In this document: in pieces, positions 51,234 to 60,565 of the stretch
How positions within the stretch are numbered: the first letter of the stretch is position 1
Layout of the letters: each line of letters begins with the position of its first letter
NCBI RefSeq assembly: GCF_000426505.1
Contig: NZ_AUFM01000011.1
Location: 186,001-250,000, forward strand
DNA length: 64,000 bases
Source: Nisaea denitrificans DSM 18348
Lineage (GTDB): Bacteria > Pseudomonadota > Alphaproteobacteria > Thalassobaculales > Thalassobaculaceae
Direction: 5' to 3'
Made by a program: the position numbers and the translations under genes
Notes under the pieces: generated by a model
What the model saw: only the letters and a program-made list of their open reading frames with translations
What the model was told of the DNA's origin: nothing
Databases searched by the model: none

Positions 51234-54200
51234 ATGAAACGCGAGAAGGACTCAGCCTTGGCTGGTGTTGGTTTTGATGAAGAGCGGGACCGGCTAGAAG
51301 CTTTCGCCGATGTCTCAAACGGATGGTTCTGGGAGACAGACGAGAACCATCACTTCATCTATGTCTCCAATTCTGTGGAGCGACTGGCCGGAAGAACCCC
51401 GGAATGGCACTACGGTAAATCGCGCGAGGATGTCGGCGGCCGCAACGTGCGGCCCGAGGTCTGGCAGGCGCATATGGAAGATCTGGCAGCCAGGCGTCCA
51501 TTCGACAGCTTTATTTATCGTAGACAGACGTCGCATGCCGAGCTCTGGGTGCGGACGAGTGGAGCGCCGCAATTTGATGCCAAGGGAGGATTCCTTGGCT
51601 ATCGTGGTTTCGCGTCGAATATCACTGCCGAAATAATGGTCCGCCGGGAAGCAGGGCTGCTGAAAGAGGCATTTCAGCAGGTTACCGAGCCATTTGTCCT
51701 GTGGGGTCCTGACGATTGTCTGGTTGTCTGTAACGACGCTTATATCAAGCTGAATCAGAATTTTGCATCCATTCTGGTTCCGGGAATTGCTTTCGAAGAT
51801 GTTCTTCGCGCGGTTGCTAATGAAGGCCACGTAACGGCTGCGATCGGGCGTGAAGAAGAGTGGATCGTCGAACGGCTTGAGACACATAGGCTACCTGAGC
51901 ACTCTCACTATCTGGAGTTGTCAGGCGACCGGCACATGATGATTCACCAACAGAAACTCTCCAATGGCGCCGTCGCGTGGTTCGGTCTGGATATTACACA
52001 ACTGAAGCAAGCCGAGCGCCGGGCGGAAGAGGCACACAGGCAATTGACCGACGCAATTGAGGCGCTGCCGGACGGTTTCTGCCTTTACGATTCCGACGAC
52101 CGACTTGCTCTGTTCAATTCTCATTACGCGACCTTCATGGAGGCTTTCGGTGTGAAAGCCGAAGTCGGGCTGAGCTACGAGGATGGACTACGCAAGGCTG
52201 CCGCTTCCGGGTTGTTCAATATCGCGGAGGGTGCGCAGGAAGAATGGATAGAGAAACGGCTGGCGCTGCATCGTTCGCCAGATGTCGTGCGGTTCGATCG
52301 ATCATTCAAAAATGGCTGGGCGCGGGCAATCGAGAGCACGACGAGCGACGGCAGCAGGGTCGGGCTTCGGATCGATATTACCGAGTTGAAGGAGCAGGAG
52401 GCGGAACTGCGGCACGCTCGCGAGGTGGCCGAGATCGCGACCAGCGCGAAGTCGATGTTCCTGGCTAACATGAGCCACGAGCTTCGAACGCCCCTCAACG
52501 GGGTTATCGGACTCAGCCGATTGCTCGCCGAAACGCAGCTTGATGAAAAGCAGCGCGATTATATGGAGAAGATCGAGGCGTCGTCGCAAAGTCTGCTGTC
52601 CATCGTCAAGGATGTTCTGGATTTCTCCAAGATCGAGGCCGGTGAAATGACCCTTGAGGTCGTCGATTTTGGCCTGGATGTCGAGCTCCGGAGAATCAGT
52701 GACGTGATGGCGTTGCGGGCCGCAGAAAAGGGCTTGGACTTCCGGATCGATGTCGATCCTGACACACCGATGAATCTCAAGGGAGATCCGGTCCGCATAG
52801 GCCAGATCCTTCTGAACTTCCTCAGCAACGCCGTGAAGTTTACCGAACGGGGCGAGGTTGTCCTCACCATTGAAACAGAGGCCATCGCGGATGGCACTGC
52901 TACCTTGCATTTCGCTGTCCGGGATACCGGCGTGGGAATGACCGACCAGCAGGCCGCGAATGTTTTCAAATCCTTTACTCAGGCGGATCCTTCGACCACG
53001 CGGCGCTTTGGCGGCACCGGGCTCGGCCTTTCAATCAGCCGGTCGCTCGCCGATCTGCTGGGTGGTGAGATTTGGGTCGAGAGCATTCCGGGTAAAGGCA
53101 GCACGTTTCACCTCAGATTACAGGCCGCGATTGGTACCGCTACCACCCCGTACCAGGTCAAGGCGTTTGAGTGTCTCAAGGGAAAACGTGTCCTTGTGGC
53201 CGACAATAGTGAAACGGCCCGGATCCTGATGCACGAGATGCTGTCCCGGATGGGGATCGAGGCGCATGTCGTCGAGGGCGGCGCCGAAGCGATAGCCGCC
53301 GCTGCTGACAGTGGGCTGTTCGATGCCTTTCTGATTGATTACATGATGCCGGATGTCGATGGCCTGATGGCGTGCCGAAGCATATGCGAGACTGCCGCAG
53401 CCAAAGGTGACGATAAGCCCCGCATTCTTATCGTTTCGGCCGATGAGACCGACACTCTGAAAGAAGCAGCGCTTGAGGCCGGAGCCATGGGCGTTTTGAC
53501 GAAACCGATCAATGCATCGGTTCTGTTCGATGGCGCCGCTCTTCTGTTCGATAAAATGGATTTCGTGGCAGGGAAGAAAGGTCAATCTGTTCCCCCCGAC
53601 GGATTGAGGGGGCTGCGGGTGTTATTGGTTGAGGACAACGCGATCAATCGTGAGGTGGCGGACGCGGTGCTTGGCAAGGCCGGTATCATTGTCACGCCGG
53701 CGGTGAACGGGTTGATAGCGCTGAACCTTCTGAGGGCAGAGGGGCGCGGGGCCTTTGACGCCGTGCTGATGGATATTCAGATGCCAGTCATGGACGGGTA
53801 TGCGGCGACGGAAATCATTCGGGAAGAACCGGAATTTGATGATTTGCCAATCATTGCGATGACTGCCAATGCGATGGCGAACGAGAGGGAGAAATGTTTC
53901 TCCGTCGGCATGCAGGACCACGTCACGAAGCCAATCGAGAACAAGAAATTGTTCGCCGCTCTCTGGAAGTGGTGCAACATTGATGGCGCAGATTTGATGC
54001 GCGCTCCTGACGGTGGAGCGGGTCATTTTGGCGAACAGTCGGGTTCGGAAGAGGGTGCCGTGATCAAAGAGAACAACGAAACCGCACTGACGTCAGACGA
54101 TCTTGCAAAGCGCTATGAGCCGCTTGCCGAGATGATTGGCGACGCCTCCATGGTGGGCCGCTTCCTCGGTCAGTTCCGGGAAAGTTTTGCGGATGCGCGC

Positions 54201-54446
54201 ACCGTTTTTTCCGGGCATGTCGACGCGGGCGATAATGAGAGCGCACATCGCTATGCACACCAGATCAAGGGGGTTGCGGGCAATTTGCGGCTGAATGACA
54301 TCTTCGAGCAGTCGAAACTGGTTGAAGGCTGCTTCAGAGATGCTGGTTCATCCACGACGGCGTGTGCCGACGTGTTGGAAGAGTTGCTGAGTCTGATTGA
54401 TGCCGAGATGCTCCTGATCGACCGGCATTTGATCGAAAACGCTTAA
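51234..54446 (+). CDS. Hybrid sensor kinase: PAS x3, HisKA, ATPase, two receivers, Hpt
   Basis: The 1070-aa cytosolic protein has PAS domains at about 22-140, 147-265 and 270-385. HisKA carries H415 (FLANMSHELRTPLNGV), and the ATPase domain has NFLSNAVKFTERG, DTGVGMT and GTGLGLSIS. Receiver 1 (about 655-775) has D702 in LIDYMMPDVDG but only one acidic residue in VADNSE; receiver 2 (about 790-910) has D847 in LMDIQMPVMDG with ED in LLVEDN. The C-terminal Hpt has H1009 in YAHQIKG. This is a complete phosphorelay in one chain, of the ArcB/BarA type. The start is ATG 51234 after GGAG. No DNA-binding partner is adjacent. Its stop overlaps the convergent gene by 4 bases. Confidence 0.94.
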   Translation: MKREKDSALAGVGFDEERDRLEAFADVSNGWFWETDENHHFIYVSNSVERLAGRTPEWHYGKSREDVGGRNVRPEVWQAHMEDLAARRPFDSFIYRRQTSHAELWVRTSGAPQFDAKGGFLGYRGFASNITAEIMVRREAGLLKEAFQQVTEPFVLWGPDDCLVVCNDAYIKLNQNFASILVPGIAFEDVLRAVANEGHVTAAIGREEEWIVERLETHRLPEHSHYLELSGDRHMMIHQQKLSNGAVAWFGLDITQLKQAERRAEEAHRQLTDAIEALPDGFCLYDSDDRLALFNSHYATFMEAFGVKAEVGLSYEDGLRKAAASGLFNIAEGAQEEWIEKRLALHRSPDVVRFDRSFKNGWARAIESTTSDGSRVGLRIDITELKEQEAELRHAREVAEIATSAKSMFLANMSHELRTPLNGVIGLSRLLAETQLDEKQRDYMEKIEASSQSLLSIVKDVLDFSKIEAGEMTLEVVDFGLDVELRRISDVMALRAAEKGLDFRIDVDPDTPMNLKGDPVRIGQILLNFLSNAVKFTERGEVVLTIETEAIADGTATLHFAVRDTGVGMTDQQAANVFKSFTQADPSTTRRFGGTGLGLSISRSLADLLGGEIWVESIPGKGSTFHLRLQAAIGTATTPYQVKAFECLKGKRVLVADNSETARILMHEMLSRMGIEAHVVEGGAEAIAAAADSGLFDAFLIDYMMPDVDGLMACRSICETAAAKGDDKPRILIVSADETDTLKEAALEAGAMGVLTKPINASVLFDGAALLFDKMDFVAGKKGQSVPPDGLRGLRVLLVEDNAINREVADAVLGKAGIIVTPAVNGLIALNLLRAEGRGAFDAVLMDIQMPVMDGYAATEIIREEPEFDDLPIIAMTANAMANEREKCFSVGMQDHVTKPIENKKLFAALWKWCNIDGADLMRAPDGGAGHFGEQSGSEEGAVIKENNETALTSDDLAKRYEPLAEMIGDASMVGRFLGQFRESFADARTVFSGHVDAGDNESAHRYAHQIKGVAGNLRLNDIFEQSKLVEGCFRDAGSSTTACADVLEELLSLIDAEMLLIDRHLIENA

Positions 54447-55225
54447 GTTTCGAAAGAAATCAACCTCTTGTACAGATGCCAGGTCGCATGCCCGAGAACG
54501 GGAAGGGTGACCAGCAGGCCAAGGAATGCCGGCAGCATCGACAGATAGAGGGTCAGTCCGATAATTGCGGCCCAGCCGATCATGACGAGCGGACTCATCG
54601 TGACGGTCTTGAAGCTGGTGATCATAGCGGTGATGAAATCATGTTCCTGTTCGAGCAGGAGCGGGAAAGAAATGACGGTGGCTGAAAACAGGATCAGCGC
54701 GAGCACAGCTCCGAAAGCGTGACCGAGAATAAGAAACGCGAGGCCGTCATAGGTGGTCAGGATCACGGTCAGGAAACCGTCAAAACTTGTAAATGATTGA
54801 AAACCGAGAAAAATAGCGAGAAGAACGCGGACCTGATACATCCACATGATCAGCATGAACATGGTCACGAAGGCCATCCAGCCGATCTCGCGTCGCCGTT
54901 GAGCGAAAATGACGTCAAGAACGTCTCTCCATACAAGATCCTGACCCGCGGAGAGCCGCCTGCTGACCTCGTACAGTCCGACGGCGGCAAACGGCCCAAT
55001 CAGGGAAAAGCCCACTGCGGTCGGGTAAGCAAGATAGGACAGCCCCAGCGCCCAGGTCATGGCCAGGATGGCTATGCCGCCGAGAGCGAAAAAGCCTCCG
55101 AAGAACAATCCGAATCCCGGAGCTTTCAGAAAATCCTGCCAGCCATCACTCAACGCGGCTCTGAGGTCGGCAACCGTGCCGGCCCGAATGACTATTTTCG
55201 GAGGGTGCGTCGTTTCGGATGTCAT
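54443..55225 (-). CDS. DUF2189 integral membrane protein
   Basis: From ATG 55225 (GGGAGG upstream) the protein has 260 aa, about seven hydrophobic segments and the DUF2189 pattern: ALSDGWQDFLKAPGFGLFFGGFFALGG at the N-terminus and a long C-terminal hydrophobic half. The frame is open to 55405, but this extra stretch overlaps the upstream regulatory area and has no family resemblance. The function of DUF2189 is unknown. Its stop overlaps the end of the hybrid kinase gene. Confidence 0.87.
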   Translation of the reverse strand: MTSETTHPPKIVIRAGTVADLRAALSDGWQDFLKAPGFGLFFGGFFALGGIAILAMTWALGLSYLAYPTAVGFSLIGPFAAVGLYEVSRRLSAGQDLVWRDVLDVIFAQRRREIGWMAFVTMFMLIMWMYQVRVLLAIFLGFQSFTSFDGFLTVILTTYDGLAFLILGHAFGAVLALILFSATVISFPLLLEQEHDFITAMITSFKTVTMSPLVMIGWAAIIGLTLYLSMLPAFLGLLVTLPVLGHATWHLYKRLISFET

Positions 55226-55353
55226 GCTCAATCCTCCCATTATGCTTTTTCTCGTGATTCTAGGCTTTCCCGAGGCATAGAGGAAGGGGCCGGGAGATAC
55301 CGCTTGTGCAGCGTCCGGATTAGTCTCGTTCCTGAATGTTGTTGCTCCGCGAA

Positions 55354-55443
55354 CGCAATCGCTTGACCGCTTGTCAATTGCGGATATTTTGTTTGCGAAA
55401 CGCAATTTCGCAAAAGTGCGGCGCCATCAATAAGTCGCACTTT
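55354..55443. promoter_or_regulatory. Cluster of inverted repeats upstream of the TAXI-TRAP operon
   Basis: Three nested dyads are seen: CGCAAT...ATTGCG (55354-55359 with 55377-55382), TTTGCGAAA...TTTCGCAAA (55392-55400 with 55406-55414, 5-base spacer), and AAAGTGCG...CGCACTTT (55413-55420 with 55436-55443). All lie 65-155 bases before the binding-protein gene. The second is a strong operator-like palindrome; the regulator is unknown. Confidence 0.5.
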
Positions 55444-55509
55444 GCAAAGGGGTCCGGACCACAAGTCATCGTGAAACCGGGCCACCAGGGAGCCTAAAGG
55501 AGGATTTTC

Positions 55510-56670
55510 ATGGGCATTACTCTGCATTCATTCCGGCGTGCTGCGCTCGCCGGAGCTGCTTTCACCGTCGCTTTTGCCGGTACAGTCATGGCCGATGCCA
55601 AGCTGCCGAGCCAGTTGGCCTGGACGGCTTACGGCACCGGTACAGCCGGTTACAATCAGTCTGTTGCTATCGGTGGCGCGCTGAAAACCAAGCTTGGCGT
55701 TAACCTGCGTGTCCTGCCGGGCAAGAACGACGTTTCCCGGACCGAGCCGCTGCGCCAGAAGAAGGTTCAGTTCTCCGCGACTGGCGTCGGCGCCAGCTTC
55801 ATGGCGCAGGAAGGTGCATTTGACTTCGGCTCCAAGCGCTGGGGTCCGCAGCCGATCCGCACGCTGATGATGAACAATGGCGCTATCGGCCTTGCCGTTG
55901 GCGTTGCCAATGACATCGGTGTCAAGGAATACAAGGATCTGAAGGGCAAGCGCGTTGCCTGGGTCAAGGGCTCGCCCTCCCTGAACGTCAACACCGAGGC
56001 CTATCTCGCCTTTGGCGGCCTGACCTGGGATGACGTCGAAAAGGTTGAGTTCGGTGGTTTCGGAGCTTCCTGGGCTGGCATGGTGAATGGCCAGGTCGAC
56101 GCGGCCTTCGCTTCTACCAGCTCCGGCAAGGTCTACGAAATGGAAGCCAGCCCGCGTGGCCTACTCTGGCCGCCGCTTCCAGCGAGTGACAAGGATGGCT
56201 GGGCGCGTATGAACAAGATCGCGCCGTTCTTCCAGCCGACCAACGCCACCGTTGGCGCCACGATCACGAAAGAAAAGCCGGTTGCGACCGGTGCCTATCC
56301 GTATCCGGTTCTGGTCACCTATCCGGAGCAGGACGAAGACCTCGTCTACAACATGACCAAGGCGATGGTTGAACTCTTTGACGACTATGCTGGCAAGGCT
56401 CCGGGGATCAATGGCTGGGCGCTGGACAAGCAGAACCTGAAATGGGTCGTGCCATATCACGCTGGCGCCGTCAAATTCTACAAAGAGGTTGGCAAATGGG
56501 GTGACGCCGAAGAGGCGCACAACAACGGTCTTCTGAAGCGTCAGGACGTTCTGCAGAAGGCTTGGGCTGACTTCCTCGCCAAGAACGTTGCCGAAGACGC
56601 TTGGGCTGCAGAATGGCGCACTGCTCGTCATGCGGCTCTGAACGCCGCTGGTCTCGACGCGGTATTCTAA
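55510..56670 (+). CDS. TAXI-family TRAP transporter substrate-binding protein
   Basis: The 386-aa precursor has a signal peptide of about 28 residues (ending GTVMA) and a TAXI-type binding body: WTAYGTGTAGYNQSVAIGGALK near the N-terminus, then LKGKRVAWVKGSPSLNVNTEAYL. It collects a small organic anion for the fused permease 94 bases downstream. TAXI ligands include glutamate and other dicarboxylates, but none can be assigned here. Start ATG 55510 follows AAGGAGG. Confidence 0.92.
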   Translation: MGITLHSFRRAALAGAAFTVAFAGTVMADAKLPSQLAWTAYGTGTAGYNQSVAIGGALKTKLGVNLRVLPGKNDVSRTEPLRQKKVQFSATGVGASFMAQEGAFDFGSKRWGPQPIRTLMMNNGAIGLAVGVANDIGVKEYKDLKGKRVAWVKGSPSLNVNTEAYLAFGGLTWDDVEKVEFGGFGASWAGMVNGQVDAAFASTSSGKVYEMEASPRGLLWPPLPASDKDGWARMNKIAPFFQPTNATVGATITKEKPVATGAYPYPVLVTYPEQDEDLVYNMTKAMVELFDDYAGKAPGINGWALDKQNLKWVVPYHAGAVKFYKEVGKWGDAEEAHNNGLLKRQDVLQKAWADFLAKNVAEDAWAAEWRTARHAALNAAGLDAVF

Positions 56671-56764
56671 GTCCAACAACCTTTCTTCAACGTCAGGGGA
56701 CGGCGCACCATGCGTCGTCCTCCGACCATTTCAGATGCAGCATTTGTGAGTTGAGGCGCTCCCC

Positions 56765-58768
56765 ATGAGTGAGCAAGTTTCCCCGTCGTCCGGCACGGAC
56801 AACGATAATGGTGGCGAAGTCGAAGAAAAGCAGCGCACCCGCGTGCTGAGCGGCGTTGCTAAATGGATTTTCATCCTGTTCACCGCGGCGGCTGTCTTGC
56901 TGTCCGTCAATCAGCTCTTCAACTTGCAGTTCTTCGCCGGGATCGTGATCCTGGAAGGACGCTATCTCTTTCTGCTCGCGGGACTGTTCCTGTCTCTCAC
57001 ATTCCTTTCGTTCCCGCTGCGCGGTACGCCTGGCGCCTCGGTTGCCTGGTATGACTGGGTTCTGGCTGTGTTGGCCGTGGGGGTTTCCGGTTACTTTGCC
57101 TACACGGCTGAGATCAGCCTTGAAGAAGGATGGGAATATGCGCCGCCGGAAACGGCCCGCTGGATTTCCTTCCTGTTCTGGGCGCTCATCATGGAGGCGA
57201 CCCGGCGTGCTGGCGGTCTGGTGATTTTTCTGATCGTCTTTGTCTTCTCGCTCTACCCGACTTTTGCAGACGTCATGCCGGGCCCGATATCGGGCTTTGC
57301 GCAGCCTTTCGTTGACGTGATCCCGTATCACATCATTTCGTCCGAGAGTTCCTTCGGCATTCCGATGCGGGCCTTCGGCAATCTGGTGATTGGCTTCATC
57401 ATCTTCGGCGCGGCCCTGCAATATACCGGCGGCGGCGCGTTCTTTAACAATCTGGCGCTGGCGCTTGTCGGCAACCTGCGCGGCGGTGCGGCGAAGGTGG
57501 CGATCTTTGCCTCCGGCTTCATGGGCTCGCTCTCGGGCAGTGTCATCTCAAATGTGCTGACGACCGGTGCGATTTCCATCCCGGCGATGAAGAAGACAGG
57601 CTTCCCCGCGCGCTATGCAGCCGGTACGGAAGCCTGTGCCTCCACTGGCGGCGTGCTTATGCCGCCGGTCATGGGCACCACGGCCTTCGTCATGGCGTCC
57701 TTTCTGGGGCGGCCCTATCTGGAAATCGCGGCGGCCGCGGCCATTCCGTCGCTGCTCTATTATTTCGGTCTCTTCATCCAGATCGATGCCTATGCAGCCC
57801 GTCATAATCTGAAAGGCATCCCGCGCGAACAGTTGCCGTCAATCTGGGAGACCATGAAAGAGGGCTGGTACTATCTCTTTGTCTTTGCCCTGCTGATCTT
57901 CCTGATGATGTTCCTGCGTCAGGAAACCTGGGCGCCGTTCTATGCGACAGCGCTGCTGCTGATAATCAACCAGATCTCGAAGAAGCACAGGTTCGACGTG
58001 AAGGGCTTCTTTAATCTGATCTACAGCATCGGACGCGGTTTGACCGAACTGGTCGCGGTACTGCTTGGTATTGGCCTGATTGTGGGCGCATTCTCGGCGA
58101 CCGGACTTGCCGGGACCCTGGTCAATGACCTGATCTTCCTCGCGGGTGGCTCTGTCTTCATGCTGTTGGTCATGGGGGCAATCACCAGCTTCATCTTCGG
58201 CATGGGGATGACGGTCACTGCCTGCTACATCTTCCTCGCCGTGGTGCTTGCACCGGCTCTGGTGAAGGCTGGCCTGAACGAGCTCGCCGTGCATCTCTTC
58301 ATCCTCTATTGGGGCATGGTGTCCTACATCACACCGCCGGTGGCCCTCGGTGCCTTTGCCGCGGCGACCATGGCCAGGACCAATGCGCTTGCCGCCGGTG
58401 TTGAAGCCATGCGCCTTGGCAGCATCATCTATTTCGTGCCGTTCTTCTTCGTGCTCAATCCGGCGCTGATCGGTGAAGGTGATACGGCGGAGGTGATCGT
58501 TGTGCTGGCAACCGCGCTGCTCGGTGTTTATCTCATCGGCAGTGCGCTACAGGGCTATATAGCGGGCTTTGGTACAATCGGGTCCGGGATGCTGCCGATG
58601 GCTGCACGGGGCCTTCTTCTGGTGGGTGGATTGTTCTTCGCCGCTCCGGGGGACGTTATTCCGGGACTGTCGCATCTGCACATGACGCTCATCGGCGGAA
58701 CGCTCAGTGTGCCTGTCCTTCTCTTTGCCCGGATGAATCGGCGCAGAGCTGAAGCAGCTATCGGATAG
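56765..58768 (+). CDS. TRAP transporter fused permease (4TM/12TM)
   Basis: The 667-aa membrane protein joins the small and large TRAP permease subunits: about four hydrophobic segments in residues 30-165, then about twelve more. Diagnostic stretches include GGAAKVAIFASGFMGSLSGSV, SNVLTTGAISIPAMKK, CASTGGVLMPPVMGTTAFVMA and GMGMTVTACYIF. These fusions pair with TAXI binding proteins and move substrates with sodium. The start is ATG 56765. A hairpin follows at 58791. Confidence 0.94.
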   Translation: MSEQVSPSSGTDNDNGGEVEEKQRTRVLSGVAKWIFILFTAAAVLLSVNQLFNLQFFAGIVILEGRYLFLLAGLFLSLTFLSFPLRGTPGASVAWYDWVLAVLAVGVSGYFAYTAEISLEEGWEYAPPETARWISFLFWALIMEATRRAGGLVIFLIVFVFSLYPTFADVMPGPISGFAQPFVDVIPYHIISSESSFGIPMRAFGNLVIGFIIFGAALQYTGGGAFFNNLALALVGNLRGGAAKVAIFASGFMGSLSGSVISNVLTTGAISIPAMKKTGFPARYAAGTEACASTGGVLMPPVMGTTAFVMASFLGRPYLEIAAAAAIPSLLYYFGLFIQIDAYAARHNLKGIPREQLPSIWETMKEGWYYLFVFALLIFLMMFLRQETWAPFYATALLLIINQISKKHRFDVKGFFNLIYSIGRGLTELVAVLLGIGLIVGAFSATGLAGTLVNDLIFLAGGSVFMLLVMGAITSFIFGMGMTVTACYIFLAVVLAPALVKAGLNELAVHLFILYWGMVSYITPPVALGAFAAATMARTNALAAGVEAMRLGSIIYFVPFFFVLNPALIGEGDTAEVIVVLATALLGVYLIGSALQGYIAGFGTIGSGMLPMAARGLLLVGGLFFAAPGDVIPGLSHLHMTLIGGTLSVPVLLFARMNRRRAEAAIG

Positions 58769-59161
58769 CACGGGGAATTGGTGCGGCGGGGGACGGCTCT
58801 CAATCGGAGCCGTCCTGCGACGAAAGACATCGCTTGTGCTGGTTTACCCTGCGCCTTCGTTGCCATCCGCCGCCTGCCGCGCCGCCCGTTCTCTCTAGGT
58901 GAGTCGCGTAACGAAGTGATTGCTTTTAAGTGACTTTCTGATGTCGCTTAGTTTTGAAATCGAAAGAATTTCCCGGGAATTACAGAGGTCAGCCCAAGAC
59001 TGGAAATGTGGCTGACCGAAATCGACTGGAAAAAATGCCTTCCGGACGCGAATATGCTGTCCAGAGTTTCGTGAGGGGACCGGCCGTCCAATCCTTGGAC
59101 AAGTAGCCCGCAAAATCCTGCTGCCCCTGTTGCCAAAAACGCCTGCCTCGAAGGAAGCGCC
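58769..59161. other. 393-base intergenic region between TRAP permease and dipeptidase genes
   Basis: It contains a terminator-like hairpin at 58791-58815 and a near-palindrome, AATTTCCCGGGAATT, at 58967-58981. The rest shows no gene, and apparent minus-strand frames are not supported. The promoter of the dipeptidase gene probably lies in the last 200 bases. Confidence 0.4.
58791..58815 (+). terminator. Hairpin after the TRAP operon
   Basis: Nine-base arms GGACGGCTC and GAGCCGTCC (58791-58799, 58807-58815) enclose a 7-base loop, 23 bases past the permease stop. No T-run follows, so termination may be weak. Confidence 0.5.
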
Positions 59162-60217
59162 ATGTCTGCCGACCTTGTCCCCGTTTTTGACGGCCATAAC
59201 GACACGCTCCTGCGACTTGTTCTGGCTGGAGGCGGTCGGGACGCGAAGAGCTTTTTCGAAGAGGGAGAGAGCGGTCATCTAGACCTTCCGCGTGCCCGTA
59301 AGGGTGGCTTCTGCGGCGGTCTCTTTGCCATGTTCACACCATCCCGCCTGCGCGATGACGAATCTCTGGACCTGTCGCCGGACGATCCCGCGAATTTCGC
59401 TCCGGTGTCGCAGGAAAACGCGGAGCCCTTTACCCGCAAGATGATCGATATGGCGCTCTCGATCGAACGCCTGTCCGGCGGCGATGTTGTTATCGCCCGT
59501 TCGGTCAGCGAAGCCCGGCATGCAATGGCGGATGGCAAACTGGCGATCGTCCTTCATATCGAGGGTGTGGAATGCCTCAGCCCCGATCTCTCCAACCTGC
59601 ACGCTCTCTATCAGGCGGGACTACGGTCACTCGGGCCGGTCTGGAGCCGGAAAAATGCGTTCGCGGATGGGGTGCCGATGGATTTCCCGGGTTCGCCCGA
59701 TACCGGAAGCGGGCTGACGGAAGCGGGCAGGGACCTGATCCGCGCCTGCAATACGATGGGGGTCATGGTGGATCTCTCGCATATTACCGAGAAAGGCTTC
59801 TGGGATATCGCGCGGCTTTCGACCAAGCCGCTGGTGGCTTCGCACTCTAACGCGCATGCGATCTGTCAATCGCCACGCAATCTGACTGACCGACAGCTGG
59901 AAGCTGTACGGGAGAGTGGAGGACTCGTCGGTATCAACTTCCATGTCGGCTTCCTGCGGCCTGATGGCGCCAAAGACGAGCGGACAGACCTGGATCAGGT
60001 CGTCGCGCACACGGACCACCTGCTGGAAAAGCTCGGCGAGGACGGTGTCGCGTTCGGCTCTGATTTCGATGGCTGTACCGTGCCGGCGGCGCTCGGAGAT
60101 GCTGCTGGCATGCCCCGGCTGATAGAGAGATATCGGCAGGCGGGATACGGAGAGACGCTGATCCGCAAGATTGCTGCGGAGAATTGGCTTTCCCTTCTGG
60201 AACGGACCGGTCTCTAA
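59162..60217 (+). CDS. Membrane dipeptidase-family (peptidase M19) hydrolase
   Basis: The 351-aa protein has the M19 layout: FDGHNDTLLRL with zinc ligands H12 and D14, the bridging Glu in LHIEGVECLSPD, then DLSHITEKGFWDI, SHSNAHAI and FGSDFDGC near the C-terminus. The family cleaves dipeptides, D-amino-acid dipeptides and related lactams. There is no signal peptide, so it is probably cytosolic. It might process a peptide or amide taken up by the TRAP system, but they are 393 bases apart. Confidence 0.92.
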   Translation: MSADLVPVFDGHNDTLLRLVLAGGGRDAKSFFEEGESGHLDLPRARKGGFCGGLFAMFTPSRLRDDESLDLSPDDPANFAPVSQENAEPFTRKMIDMALSIERLSGGDVVIARSVSEARHAMADGKLAIVLHIEGVECLSPDLSNLHALYQAGLRSLGPVWSRKNAFADGVPMDFPGSPDTGSGLTEAGRDLIRACNTMGVMVDLSHITEKGFWDIARLSTKPLVASHSNAHAICQSPRNLTDRQLEAVRESGGLVGINFHVGFLRPDGAKDERTDLDQVVAHTDHLLEKLGEDGVAFGSDFDGCTVPAALGDAAGMPRLIERYRQAGYGETLIRKIAAENWLSLLERTGL

Positions 60218-60239
60218 GTCACGCTATCGGGAGAAGGTC

Positions 60240-60267
60240 GTCCCGGACCCCAAATAGGGTCCGGGAC
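60240..60267. terminator. Bidirectional hairpin between dipeptidase and csp
   Basis: Eleven-base arms GTCCCGGACCC and GGGTCCGGGAC with a CAAATA loop lie between the two convergent genes, 22 and 11 bases from the stop codons. There is no clear T-run, but position and stability suggest it ends both transcripts. Confidence 0.55.
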
Positions 60268-60278
60268 ATGAATGTTGA

Positions 60279-60488
60279 TTAGTCGACTTTCAGATTTGCG
60301 GCGAAAGACCGGCCACGGCGGGAATCTTCTTCAAGATCGAAGGTGATCTTGGTGCCGTCAGGCAGCTCGTCCAGACCAGCGGTCTGAAGTGCCGTGATGT
60401 GAACGAACACATCGGCGCCGCCGTCGTCCGGCTTAATGAACCCGTAGCCTTTGGTGGTGTTGAACCACTTAACTGTCCCTGTCGCCAT
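60279..60488 (-). CDS. Cold-shock protein (CspA family)
   Basis: The 69-aa OB-fold RNA chaperone begins [18 protein letters not shown], with RNP1 (KGYGFI) and RNP2 (DVFVHI). The start is ATG 60488: AAGGAG directly abuts an in-frame ATG at 60494 and lies a proper 6 bases from 60488. It is on the same strand as and downstream of the DEAD-box helicase gene, both typical of cold adaptation. Confidence 0.95.
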   Translation of the reverse strand: MATGTVKWFNTTKGYGFIKPDDGGADVFVHITALQTAGLDELPDGTKITFDLEEDSRRGRSFAANLKVD

Positions 60489-60518
60489 TTTCATCTCCTT
60501 ACTAAATCAATGCCAGTT

Positions 60519-60552
60519 TCATAACCGGCCCGATGGCCCGGACCGGTTATGA
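60519..60552. repeat. Inverted repeat between helicase and csp
   Basis: Ten-base arms TCATAACCGG and CCGGTTATGA lie 14 bases after the helicase stop and 31 bases ahead of the csp start. It could end the helicase transcript or be part of a structured csp leader. No T-run is seen. Confidence 0.5.
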
Positions 60553-60565
60553 TTCGAACGCCAGC

